Assembly: GCA_017450695.1 (NCBI GenBank)
Contig: JAFSTA010000097.1
Span: 1-42,257 of the forward strand
Direction: 5' to 3'
DNA: 42,257 nucleotides
Origin: Kiritimatiellia bacterium
GTDB taxonomy: Bacteria; Verrucomicrobiota; Kiritimatiellia; RFP12; UBA1067
Part shown: one piece after another, positions 6,673-14,581 of the stretch
Position numbering within the stretch: the first letter of the stretch is position 1
How the letters are laid out: every line of letters starts with the position of its first letter
Notes under the pieces: generated by a model
What the model was told of the DNA's origin: nothing
Seen by the model: only the letters and a program-made list of their open reading frames with translations
Database searches by the model: none
Program-made: the position numbers and the translations under genes

Positions 6673-8640
6673 ATGAAACGGTTGATTCTTTCTTGGGGAC
6701 TGGTTTGCGGAATCGCGTGCATGGCGGTTGCGGATCAGAAGGTTTGGCTGGACGAGATGGACTTGGGGCTGATGTCTTGCGCATGGAAACGTCCGCAGCG
6801 CAACAAGAGCGTCGAGGGCGCCCCGCTCCGCATCTTCCGCACGAACATGGAACGAGGCGTCGGTACCCATGCGCGTAGCCGTCTGCTTGTCGAACTCTCC
6901 GATGCGATCGCATTTGACGCGCAGGTCGGAATAGACGCGGAGGTCTTGAACTCCGGCGATGGGTCCGTGCGCTTCCGCGTGATGTCGGGTAAGACCGTGC
7001 TGGCCGACACCGGTGTCCTCACCAAGCGGAAGGGACCCGTTCCGATTCACGCGGATCTGAAAGGCGTGAAGCTCATCGCGCTTGAAGTGTCGGAGGCGGG
7101 CGACGGCGACAACTTCGATCACGCGGACTGGGGCAACGCTTACTTCACCGTGGCGGACGGCGGCAAGGTCAAGGCGATCGCTCAGCCGGAAACCAAGCAA
7201 CTCGGCGTCTTGACTCCGCCAGCGCCCGCCGAGCCGCGTCTGGTCGGTCCCAAAGTTTTCGGTGTCCGTCCGGGAAGCCCGATCCTCTTCCGTTTCTCCG
7301 CCACGGGAGTTCGTCCGCTAACCTTCACAGCGAACCATCTGCCCAAGGGTGTCTCGCTGGATGAAAAGACGGGAATCCTCTCCGGTTCCGTCAACGAGAA
7401 AGGCGCCTACGAGATCTCGGTTTCCGCGAAGAACGCGAAGGGAACCGTCACCGCGCCTTTCACTCTGCAGGTGGGCGAGACCATCGCCCTGACGCCGCCG
7501 ATGGGGTGGAACTCGTGGAACTGCTTTGCTGGCGCCGTCTCCGAGGAGAAGATCAAGAGCGCGGCGCGCGCGATGGTGGAGAGCGGCCTTGCCGACCACG
7601 GTTTCTCCTACATCAACATCGACGACTATTGGCAGAACCACGAGAACCCGAAGAATGACGAGACGCTGAAGGGGCCTGCCCGTGACGAGCGGGGACGTAT
7701 CGTGCCCAACAAGCGGTTCCCGGACATGAAGGCTCTCGCCGATTATGTGCATGGACTCGGTTTGAAAATCGGGCTGTACTCCTCGCCAGGCCCCCTCACC
7801 TGCGGCCATTGCTACGGCAGCTGGCAACACGAGATGCAGGATGCGCAGTCCTACGCCGAGTGGGGATACGATTACCTGAAGTACGACTGGTGCTCCTACG
7901 GCAAGGTCGCGAAGAACGAGGACAGCAACCTCCTGTATGTGATGAAGCCCTACACGTTGATGGGCAAGTGTCTGCGTGCGCAAAAGCGCGACATCGTGTA
8001 CAGCCTTTGCCAGTACGGCATGGGGAATGTTTCGGCGTGGGGCGACCGCGTTGGCGGGAACACCTGGCGAACGACGGGCGACATCCGGGACACCTATGAC
8101 AGCATGCGCTCGCTGGCGGACAAGCAGGACGGCCTGGAAGTCTTCGTCAAGCCCGGCAACTGGAACGATCCCGACATGCTGGTTGTCGGCAAGGTCGGTT
8201 GGGGGCATCTCCACGACAGCAAGCTGACGCACAACGAGCAGTACACCCACATTTCGCTCTGGTGTATCTTTTGTTCTCCGCTCTTGATCGGGTGCGACAT
8301 GACGCAGCTGGATGAATTCACGCTGAACCTGCTGACGAACGACGAGGTGCTGGAGACCAACCAGGATCCGTTGGGGAACGCCGCCAGCCGCATCTACCGC
8401 GACGAGGATTTCGAGATTTGGACGAAGCGGATGTCCGACGGTTCGACCGTCGCCTGCCTGGTCAACCGCAGTTACGACGAGGTTCCCGCGAAGTTCAACT
8501 TTGCGGACGCGGGGCTTTCCGGCAAGTACCGGATGCGCGACCTCTGGCGGCAGCAGGACATCGGCATCTCCGAAAACGCGTACCAGACCACGTTGCTGGC
8601 GCACGGTTGCTCGCTGATTCGTCTCTTCCCGGTGAGGTAG
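6673..8640 (+). CDS. Secreted GH27 alpha-galactosidase with NPCBM and Ig-like modules
   Basis: The 655-residue protein has a signal peptide (residues 1-20, ending MAVADQ). Residues about 22-165 form an NPCBM-type galactose-binding module (GVGTHARSRLLVEL, then ALEVSEAGDGDNFDHADW), and about 185-270 a putative Ig module (LPKGVSLDEKTGILSG). The GH27 barrel starts at MGWNSWNCF (277) and includes KYDWC with the nucleophile Asp405, TTGDIRD with the acid/base Asp470, and GNWNDPDML. A C-terminal beta domain closes the protein. It should release terminal alpha-galactosyl (or N-acetylgalactosaminyl) residues from plant or mucin glycans outside the cell. It stands alone with its own promoter. Confidence 0.93.
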   Translation: MKRLILSWGLVCGIACMAVADQKVWLDEMDLGLMSCAWKRPQRNKSVEGAPLRIFRTNMERGVGTHARSRLLVELSDAIAFDAQVGIDAEVLNSGDGSVRFRVMSGKTVLADTGVLTKRKGPVPIHADLKGVKLIALEVSEAGDGDNFDHADWGNAYFTVADGGKVKAIAQPETKQLGVLTPPAPAEPRLVGPKVFGVRPGSPILFRFSATGVRPLTFTANHLPKGVSLDEKTGILSGSVNEKGAYEISVSAKNAKGTVTAPFTLQVGETIALTPPMGWNSWNCFAGAVSEEKIKSAARAMVESGLADHGFSYINIDDYWQNHENPKNDETLKGPARDERGRIVPNKRFPDMKALADYVHGLGLKIGLYSSPGPLTCGHCYGSWQHEMQDAQSYAEWGYDYLKYDWCSYGKVAKNEDSNLLYVMKPYTLMGKCLRAQKRDIVYSLCQYGMGNVSAWGDRVGGNTWRTTGDIRDTYDSMRSLADKQDGLEVFVKPGNWNDPDMLVVGKVGWGHLHDSKLTHNEQYTHISLWCIFCSPLLIGCDMTQLDEFTLNLLTNDEVLETNQDPLGNAASRIYRDEDFEIWTKRMSDGSTVACLVNRSYDEVPAKFNFADAGLSGKYRMRDLWRQQDIGISENAYQTTLLAHGCSLIRLFPVR

Positions 8641-8749
8641 GACGGGGCGGTCATGTTGGTTACGCGTGTTTGGCTGGGCGCTATGCGCAAGCTGAAATGC
8701 CGAGAAGTGAGGGGAGGGGCTTTCCCTTGCCCGGTTGCAGGTGTTTGAG

Positions 8750-9247
8750 ATGTCCGCGTTCGATTGGAAAGTTTTGCATGTGAAGCCGCGTTGCGAGAAG
8801 AAGCTCGTGACCTGGTGTACGAACCTGCACGTTCCGTGTTATCTGCCGCTCTGCCAGAAGAAGCGGATCGTGCAGCGTCGCAAGGTCTTTGTGGAGTTGC
8901 CGCTCTTTCCGGGGTACGTTTTCGCCGAGTTCAAGACGGAACAGTACAAGCTGTCGATCCTGCAAAGCCAGCACGTCGTGAGGATCATCGACCCCGGTCA
9001 CAACATGCGGTTGGCGAAAGAGCTGGTGATGATCCGCAAGGCGCTTCGCCTGAACCCGGATGTCTCTCCCGAACCTCCTCTCGTGAAGGGATGTCACGTG
9101 AGGATTGTCTCCGGTCCCTTCATGGGGATCGTGGGGATCGTGGAACAGGTGAAGAAAAAGATGCGCGTCATCCTCAACGTGGAAATGATCGGGCAGTCGA
9201 TTTCCGTCAACGCCAACTCGGACGAGGTGGAGGTGATTCGGGAGTGA
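8750..9247 (+). CDS. NusG-family transcription antiterminator (RfaH/UpxY-like)
   Basis: The 165-residue product has the NusG N-terminal fold (DWKVLHVKPRCEKKL; RKVFVELPLFPGYVFAEF) and a C-terminal KOW domain (KGCHVRIVSGPFMGIVGIVE). ATG at 8750 is preferred over TTG at 8735, although neither ribosome site is strong. Specialised NusG paralogues of this size bind RNA polymerase and suppress termination in long surface-polysaccharide operons. Here the next gene on the strand, after 276 nt, is a single glycosyltransferase, which agrees with a polysaccharide role but gives no complete locus. The housekeeping NusG usually sits beside secE and rplK, which are not here. A 6-bp hairpin and family-A repeat follow the stop. 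Confidence 0.85.
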   Translation: MSAFDWKVLHVKPRCEKKLVTWCTNLHVPCYLPLCQKKRIVQRRKVFVELPLFPGYVFAEFKTEQYKLSILQSQHVVRIIDPGHNMRLAKELVMIRKALRLNPDVSPEPPLVKGCHVRIVSGPFMGIVGIVEQVKKKMRVILNVEMIGQSISVNANSDEVEVIRE

Positions 9248-9250
9248 CGA

Positions 9251-9334
9251 GGGCGGCTGACGCCGCCAGCTGAGAGGCTGAGAAGCTGAGAAGAAGGGAG
9301 TAGGCAGTGGGGAGGGACGCGCCCCGTCGCGTCC
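9251..9334 (+). repeat. Hairpin plus family-A repeat and CCCCGT-loop hairpin
   Basis: GGCGGC-TGAC-GCCGCC (9251-9266) begins 4 nt after the NusG-like stop. It runs into AGCTGAGAGGCTGAGAAGC, then the perfect hairpin GGACGCG-ccccgt-CGCGTCC at 9315-9334. That hairpin has the same loop as the one at 2671-2690, but with a changed base pair in the stem. Confidence 0.75.
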
Positions 9335-9417
9335 GTGTGGACAAGGGTGGGGCGAAAAGCTGGAAGCGAGTCCGCTGCTCGCGCTTACTGGGGAATGGAA
9401 ATGAGGATAACTGTTTG

Positions 9418-9495
9418 ATTGTTCACCAATCTCCATTGGCACAATTGTCCACCAATCGCAACTGCCCATTTGTAGTGGTGGCATTTGTGAACAAT
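9418..9495 (+). promoter_or_regulatory. Three copies of a 13-bp operator-like motif before the glycosyltransferase
   Basis: ATTGTTCACCAAT (9418-9430) is followed by ATTGTCCACCAAT (9444-9456; 12 of 13 matches) and, inverted, by ATTTGTGAACAAT (9483-9495). The outer copies form an inverted repeat that would close the intervening sequence. The arrangement suggests a regulator-binding region or a structured leader for the gene at 9524. No regulator is identified. Confidence 0.55.
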
Positions 9496-9523
9496 GGAGT
9501 GATGGGCAAGGCAAGGTTTGGTC

Positions 9524-10690
9524 ATGTCTGCGAAAGAGGTTTTTTACAATGCGATGGTTCTGCGTGAACCGTACTCTGGCGTGGAGGTGACGGTTCACCA
9601 GCTCGCCTGTTCGCTCGCGCAGTTCGGTTCTTTCCCGATTCGCTGTTGCATTCCGAGAGGGCAGCGGGAGATACCCGTTCCCGCGAAGGGTGACTTCCGC
9701 TTGATCTACGCCTCGGAGAAAACCGCGCGGTCGCGCATGATGCGGATTCTCTGGGAACAGACCGTCCTCCCCGTGCTGTTGTGGCGGAACCATGCCTCGC
9801 TGCTGCACAATCCCGCCTATGTCTCGCCGTTGTTGACGCCATGCCCGACCGTGGTGACGATTCACGATCTTCATGTGATGACCCATCCGCAGTTCTGCCA
9901 AAAACGGAACCGGCTCTATTTCAACCTGATGATTCCGCAATCCGTGCGGAAAGCTGCCGCCGTCATCGTCTTTTCCCGTTACACGAAGCAGACCGTGTTG
10001 AACCGTTTTCCGCAGGTCGCGGAGAGGATTCATGTGATCCCGCCCGGTTTGTCGGAGGCGTTCTGTCGCTGTACCGATTTCGCAAACCTCCAGCGGGTGA
10101 AGCAGAAGTATCGTTTGCCGACCTCGTTTCTGCTGTTTGTCGGGGACATGACCTCGCGCAAGAACATCAGCGGCTTGCTCAGCGCGTTCGTGATTATCCA
10201 GGGCGAACGTCCCGATCTTCATCTGGTTCTGGCGGGCGCGAACACGCCGGAGGTATTGGCGTCGATCGAACGGTTCACGCGCCAGCACGATATCCGGCAT
10301 CGCGTCCGGTCGATCGGCTATGTCAACCAGACCGACCTGCCCGTCCTGTATTCTCTGGCGCAGGCGTTCGTTTTTCCCTCGCACGACGAAGGATTCGGGC
10401 TGCCGCCGCTGGAGGCGATGGCGTGCGGATGCCCGGTCGTCTGCAGCGGCGGCGCGGCGCTGGACATTTGCGGCAAGGCCGCCGTGCTGTGCGAACCGAG
10501 CGACCACACCTCCATCGCAACGGCGGTCAGCGCGTTGCTCGACCATCCCGACATCCGCCGCGAGAAGGTGGAGGCTGGTTACAAAAAGGCGTCTCTCTTC
10601 TCCTGGAAGAAAGCCGCCCTCGCCACGGAAAAAGTGTACCGGCTCGTGATGGGGATGACGAACGGCTCCCGTCCGAAATCTTGCCGGTAG
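9524..10690 (+). CDS. Glycosyltransferase, GT4 (GT-B fold) family
   Basis: The 388-residue product transfers a sugar from a nucleotide or lipid donor. The N-terminal half has SGVEVTVHQLACSLA and TIHDLHVMTHP. The C-terminal donor domain has LLFVGDMTSRKNISGLLSAF, GYVNQTDLPVLYSLA and the GT4 signature SHDEGFGLPPLEAMACGCPVV, in which the EGFGLPPLE Glu contacts the donor. ATG at 9524 is used; an in-frame TTG at 9518 is possible. No signal peptide is seen, so it should be cytoplasmic or membrane-associated. Following a NusG/UpxY-like gene, it probably contributes to a surface polysaccharide. The acceptor and the linkage cannot be read from the sequence. Confidence 0.88.
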   Translation: MSAKEVFYNAMVLREPYSGVEVTVHQLACSLAQFGSFPIRCCIPRGQREIPVPAKGDFRLIYASEKTARSRMMRILWEQTVLPVLLWRNHASLLHNPAYVSPLLTPCPTVVTIHDLHVMTHPQFCQKRNRLYFNLMIPQSVRKAAAVIVFSRYTKQTVLNRFPQVAERIHVIPPGLSEAFCRCTDFANLQRVKQKYRLPTSFLLFVGDMTSRKNISGLLSAFVIIQGERPDLHLVLAGANTPEVLASIERFTRQHDIRHRVRSIGYVNQTDLPVLYSLAQAFVFPSHDEGFGLPPLEAMACGCPVVCSGGAALDICGKAAVLCEPSDHTSIATAVSALLDHPDIRREKVEAGYKKASLFSWKKAALATEKVYRLVMGMTNGSRPKSCR

Positions 10691-11036
10691 GTTGGTCGGG
10701 TAGCTGTTAGCTTTTAGTTGTTAGCTGCTAGGTGGTGGCTAGTGGTTCTAGGGATTCTAGAACGTCTAGGTAAGATGCGGGAGGGGTGCGCCCCGTTCAG
10801 AACTCTGAACTTCGAACTCGAACTGATGCAGTGACATTCCAACCTTCCGATACGCACACGTCTCATGTCCCTTCTTTTTCAGCTTTCACGCTTTTCAGCT
10901 TCTTAGCTGCCGCGCGTGGCGCCTCTTATCCCGTGGTTTTCAAATTGTCCAACAGAAAACTTTAGGATGAATATTCCCCAGCACGGTACGGAAACGCCCG
11001 TCGAACGTATTTCGGTTTTCCCAAGATTTTTGATTT
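10691..11036. other. Gene-free spacer with repeat words
   Basis: It holds a run of TAGCTGTTAGCTTTTAG and GGTGGTGGCTAGTGG words (10696-10740), an imperfect GAGGGGTGCGCCCCG word (about 10777), an inverted family-A word (10886-10915) and, at 10938-10956, an inverted degenerate copy of the TCTGTTGGACA repeat found at 29760 and 30120. I see no coding region. Confidence 0.6.
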
Positions 11037-11092
11037 CCGCAAAATATTCTATATTTTTTGCGGTTGCATCCGCAAATTATTTCTGGTATCGT
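11037..11092 (+). promoter_or_regulatory. Promoter with three CCGCAAA half-sites upstream of the ATPase gene
   Basis: CCGCAAA occurs at 11037-11043, inverted (TTTGCGG) at 11057-11063 and direct at 11070-11076. The latter two form a perfect 7-bp inverted repeat around TTGCAT. TTGCAT (11064-11069) can serve as -35 with TATCGT (11087-11092) as -10, spaced 17 nt with an extended TGG. A protein on the palindrome would cover the -35, so repression or autoregulation is plausible. Confidence 0.55.
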
Positions 11093-11111
11093 ATGGGCAA
11101 AGGAGCATTCT

Positions 11112-12284
11112 ATGTATATCAGACGAGATTTCGAGAACCTCTTCGCCAAGACGATTCGTTCGCGCAAAGTCTTGATTGTCTATGGCTCGCGCCAGACGGG
11201 AAAGACTACCGTTATCGAGAGAATCCTGGAGGATCAAGATATTCAAGATGCAGGAGTGGTTATACTGGATGGCGATGTGAAAGCTCACCGTGACATGCTT
11301 TCTTACGAGTCCATGACGCCCGAACGCGCCCGGTCAATCATCGGAACAGCCAAAACCCTTTTTATCGACGAGGCACAGAAGATTCTTGATATTGGGATTA
11401 CGCTCAAAATCATCCATGACAAGATCAAGAATCTCCGCATCGTGGCGACGGGATCTTCTTCGTTTGAACTCTCCGAAGAGGTTGGAGAACCCCTTACAGG
11501 ACGCATGGCTAGTTATGTCCTGCCGCCGTTATCCTTCACGGAATTGGCCGCTGCGACTTCGAACGCTACTGAGATTTCTGCGCTTCCTACCCGACTACGA
11601 CTCGGTTCCTATCCGGAGATAGCGGTCTCCGTGACGGAAGCGGATGCAATCGAGAACCTCGGTCAGCTTTGCGAGTCCTATCTTTTCAAAGATGTCCTCA
11701 AGTGGCAGAATGTAAAACATTCCGAAATGCTGTCCAAGCTCCTTCGCGCCCTTGCGCTACAAATCGGGAACGAAGTTTCGTACAAGGAAGTCGGTGACAT
11801 CGTCGGCATCGACAATGAGACCGTACAATCTTATGTGGAAAGACTCGAAAAGGCTTTTGTCTTGTTCAGATTGCCGGCGTTCTCCCGAAATCTACGGAAC
11901 GAACTGAAGAAGTCGCGAAAGATTTATTTTTGCGACGTGGGAGTCCGAAACGCCGTTCTCGGAAATTTTTTGCCGCTTGACTGCCGTGACGACACGGGGC
12001 ACCTCTTCGAGAACTATCTTATCTGCGAACGGATGAAGAATAACAATGTGAAGAGAAAGGACGTCATGCCTTATTTTTGGCGTACCATGGTTCCTGGAGA
12101 CGGAGAGGTAGATTACATCGAGGTGTCGGCAAATGGTGGAATCGCCGCCTACGAGTTCAAATGGAATCCCGCAAAAGCAACGAAGGCAAGACCTTCGAAA
12201 CGGTTTTCAACCGCCTATCCGGATGCCCAATGGCATTCTATCTCGACCAACAACTATGCGGCTTTCGTGTCGGGCGAAATCTAA
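11112..12284 (+). CDS. AAA-type ATPase with DUF4143-like C-terminal domain
   Basis: The 390-residue protein starts at ATG 11112, just after AAAGGAG. Walker A is GSRQTGKTT (residues 25-33), Walker B LFIDEA (83-88), and a sensor-like strand RIVATGSSSFEL follows. The C-terminal half has the winged-helix segment typical of this family (YKEVGDIVGIDNETVQSYVERLEKAFVLFRL) and ends with GEVDYIEV and YEFKW, a D...ExK pattern like that of PD-(D/E)XK nucleases. Members are abundant and patchily distributed in gut and environmental bacteria; their function is not settled, though links to mobile DNA or toxin-antitoxin-like behaviour have been suggested. Base composition looks more AT-rich than the flanking genes, in keeping with acquisition. 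No partner gene overlaps it. Confidence 0.87.
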   Translation: MYIRRDFENLFAKTIRSRKVLIVYGSRQTGKTTVIERILEDQDIQDAGVVILDGDVKAHRDMLSYESMTPERARSIIGTAKTLFIDEAQKILDIGITLKIIHDKIKNLRIVATGSSSFELSEEVGEPLTGRMASYVLPPLSFTELAAATSNATEISALPTRLRLGSYPEIAVSVTEADAIENLGQLCESYLFKDVLKWQNVKHSEMLSKLLRALALQIGNEVSYKEVGDIVGIDNETVQSYVERLEKAFVLFRLPAFSRNLRNELKKSRKIYFCDVGVRNAVLGNFLPLDCRDDTGHLFENYLICERMKNNNVKRKDVMPYFWRTMVPGDGEVDYIEVSANGGIAAYEFKWNPAKATKARPSKRFSTAYPDAQWHSISTNNYAAFVSGEI

Positions 12285-12550
12285 ACCGTGGGAACGGGGC
12301 GCGTTGGGACAGTTTTTTGTTAGCCCCGTAACCCGCGCCCGCACGGGAATGCAAAAGAGATTAAGTCGCGCGCGCCTCACGCAGAGCCGCGAAAGGCCGG
12401 TATTAGTTTTCTCGCTGTATGACGCTTATCTTGTGATTGAAGTGGCTCGATTCATGCGGCTTGGGTGTTTCATCCACGAGTTCAGGCGAATCTCCTGCAA
12501 CCCACCTGGCAAATTTCGGCGTAGCCACAATTTTTAGCCACAATTTTCTC
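12285..12550. other. Spacer with long-looped inverted repeat
   Basis: ACGGGGC (12294-12300) and GCCCCGT (12323-12329) form a perfect 7-bp inverted repeat whose loop contains TTTTTT. A CTCACGCAGAGCCGCG word (12376) belongs to the CGCAGAG repeat family. A tandem duplication of TAGCCACAATTTT lies at about 12521-12547. No gene is seen. Confidence 0.55.
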
Positions 12551-12615
12551 TTGAATGCATTCATTCCGAAATGCTATGCTCCCGTTTCCGTTAGGGCGGT
12601 GAACCCGTGAACGGG
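12551..12615 (+). promoter_or_regulatory. Promoter and leader hairpin of the Rpn-type nuclease gene
   Basis: TTGAAT (12551-12556) and TATGCT (12575-12580) are 18 nt apart. In the leader, CCCG-TGAA-CGGG (12604-12615) forms a compact tetraloop hairpin 3 nt before the AAGGAA ribosome site, where it could affect initiation. Confidence 0.5.
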
Positions 12616-12629
12616 ACGAAGGAACGGAT

Positions 12630-13490
12630 ATGGCTAAATATCTCGATCCCAAGGCAGATCTGACATTCAAAAGGGTATTCGGTGAACACGCGAATCTTGT
12701 CGCAAGCCTCTTGAATTCCCTCTTGCCGCTTCCGGCGGGGGAGGAGATTGCCGACATCGAATACATGTCGTCAGAGAGTGTGCCGCGCACGAACTTCGGC
12801 ATGAACAGTATCGTTGACGTCCTGTGCAAGACTCGGGACGGACGACAGTTCATTGTGGAGATGCAGATGTTCTGGACGGCGGACTTCAAGGACAGGGTCC
12901 TTTTCAATTCCGCCAAGGTGTACGTCGATCAGCTGGAGCATGGCGACGCCTTCTCGCTCCTGCGCCCCGTCTATTCGCTGAACCTGGTCGATGAGGTGTT
13001 TGAGAAGGACGTGCCCGACTTTATCCACCACTACCAGATGGTACACGAGAAATATACAGACAAGGTCATCGATGGGGTCCACCTCGTCTTTGTCGAACTG
13101 CCCAAGTTCAACCCGCAGAGTATCGCCGAACGGAAGATGGCCGTGCTCTGGCTCCGCTTTCTCACCGAGGTGTACAAGACACCGGACGAGGTGCCGCCGG
13201 AGTTCTTGGAAACCCCGGAGACCCGCCAGGCCGTCGAACTCGTCGAGGAGTCTGGATATACGCGAGAACAACTGAGGGGCTACGACAAGTTCTGGGACTA
13301 CGTGCGCGTGGACAAGGCACTTGCCGCCGCTCCCGAACGCAGTTACAAGGCGGGGTTACGGGAAGGCAAAGAGGCGGGACTACGGGAAGCGAAGATTCAG
13401 ACCGCCCGGCAGATGAAAGCCGATGGCATGATTGCGGAAACAATCGCGAAATATACCGGTCTAACCGTCGGCGAGATTATGGAGCTGTAA
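12630..13490 (+). CDS. Rpn-family PD-(D/E)XK nuclease (recombination-promoting nuclease/putative transposase)
   Basis: The 286-residue product opens with MAKYLDPKADLTFKRVFGEH, the characteristic start of this family. The nuclease core is SIVDVLCKTRDGRQFIVEMQ, with Asp63, Glu77 and Gln79 as the D...ExQ variant of the PD-(D/E)XK site. The C-terminal KAGLREGKEAGLREAKIQTARQMKADGM helix and the TGLTVGEI tail are also typical. Family members such as E. coli RpnA are DNA endonucleases that stimulate RecA-independent recombination; many copies are found per genome in gut bacteria. No terminal inverted repeats or target duplications are visible, so it is not annotated as a transposon. AAGGAA precedes the ATG. 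Confidence 0.88.
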   Translation: MAKYLDPKADLTFKRVFGEHANLVASLLNSLLPLPAGEEIADIEYMSSESVPRTNFGMNSIVDVLCKTRDGRQFIVEMQMFWTADFKDRVLFNSAKVYVDQLEHGDAFSLLRPVYSLNLVDEVFEKDVPDFIHHYQMVHEKYTDKVIDGVHLVFVELPKFNPQSIAERKMAVLWLRFLTEVYKTPDEVPPEFLETPETRQAVELVEESGYTREQLRGYDKFWDYVRVDKALAAAPERSYKAGLREGKEAGLREAKIQTARQMKADGMIAETIAKYTGLTVGEIMEL

Positions 13491-13518
13491 CGTTTCGCAG
13501 GATAGGCGTGTTCAGCAG

Positions 13519-13630
13519 GACGCGAAGCGCCAGCCGAGAGGCTGAGAAGCGTGAGAGGCCGGGGATGGGATACGTGGCGGCTGCGCCGCTTAAGTGGCCT
13601 TACGCCGAAATGGGGTCGGCGCCCCTAAGT
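13519..13630 (+). repeat. Composite palindrome-string element, copy 2
   Basis: Family-A part: GCGAAGCGCCAGCCGAGAGG and relatives (13519-13560). Part B: GCGGC-TGC-GCCGC, then TAAGT (13591), a GGCCTTACGCC hairpin, AAAT, GGGGTCGGCGCCCC and TAAGT (13626). The order and orientation match the copies at 2202 and 22080. Confidence 0.75.
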
Positions 13631-14581
13631 TGGTTGGGCTGCGGAGCGACGTTGGGCGATGCGCGACACTTTTAGCCACGGCGGCAAAACCTCTGCGTCC
13701 TCCGCGCCTCTGCGTGAGGAAAAAAGATCGACGGTACCTTCGTACCTTTCATTGCGGATGCGACGGGGCGCGACCACGCAAGAAAATTAAATCGCTTCGC
13801 TTTAAATGGTGAAATGGTTCAATTGACGAGCCGACGGAAAGCGACAAGGAGTGCCGCTTCCCCGATTTTGCGAGCTGTTTCCCTTCGCGTACTTTGCGGA
13901 TTTTGCGCGAGACAAATTTACCTTCATTTCCATTCCCGCGTACAACGCGGGCTAACAAGCTACCCGCTACAAGCCAACAGCTAAGGTAGAAAGGAAACAA
14001 CGGAGACAACTTCAAGGACAACTGTCATTGGACATGCGGGCCAACCTACCCGCGCCCATTCCAAAATCAGGATGGCGGCTGAACGGAACGCTGGTTTTGC
14101 GAGAGGAATCACACGGGCGGGTTAGCCCACGCACCTTCTACAGGGTTGTTCTCGATGTTGTCCCTGTTGTTTCCCAATCCTTCCCGTCACGATGGATTGG
14201 ACGCGACGAGTCGCGTCCCTCCCATTCTTTGCACCCACTATCTCCGAAACTCCGAGACTCCCCGTAGCGAAAGCAAGATGCGCTCTGACGAAGCGGACGC
14301 GACGGAGCGCGTCCCTCCCATTCGGACGCGAGGGAAAAGGAGTGCGACATGCGACGAGTGACATACGGTGTGGCACGAGACATGAGACGAGTCCCAGTGC
14401 CGCTTCTTAACAGGCGGCATCCGCGTTGCCCTCTGCGCCCTCAGCGACTCCGCGTGAGAACTGACAGCCTTCAGCGAATTTGATGCAACCATGCGGACGC
14501 GACGGAGCGCGTCCCTCCCGTTCAATGCGCGAGGCAAAAGGCAAGTATCCCAACTTACCCGGCTTGACACGCTTTCCCGGC
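13631..14581. other. Gene-free repeat mosaic, about 950 bp
   Basis: In order: CTCTGCGT family words (13691-13720), the inverted TTTAAATGGTGAAATGG word (13783-13833; relative of the 36.5-kb array), GCTACCCGCTACAAGCC words (13960-13985), AACAACGGAGACAAC words, an inverted copy (14147-14180) of the AACAACA run at 2440, a block (14240-14276) nearly identical to 2582-2618, and hairpins GGACGCG-N6-CGCGTCC at 14199-14218, 14295-14314 and 14495-14514. I find no supported gene. Confidence 0.7.

Noticed and set aside
12285-12629. Short open frames between the ATPase and the Rpn nuclease
   Set aside because: They have no ribosome sites or family patterns and cross the repeat words.
12630-13490. Rpn nuclease as part of an insertion sequence
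   Set aside because: No terminal inverted repeats or target-site duplications are visible around it.
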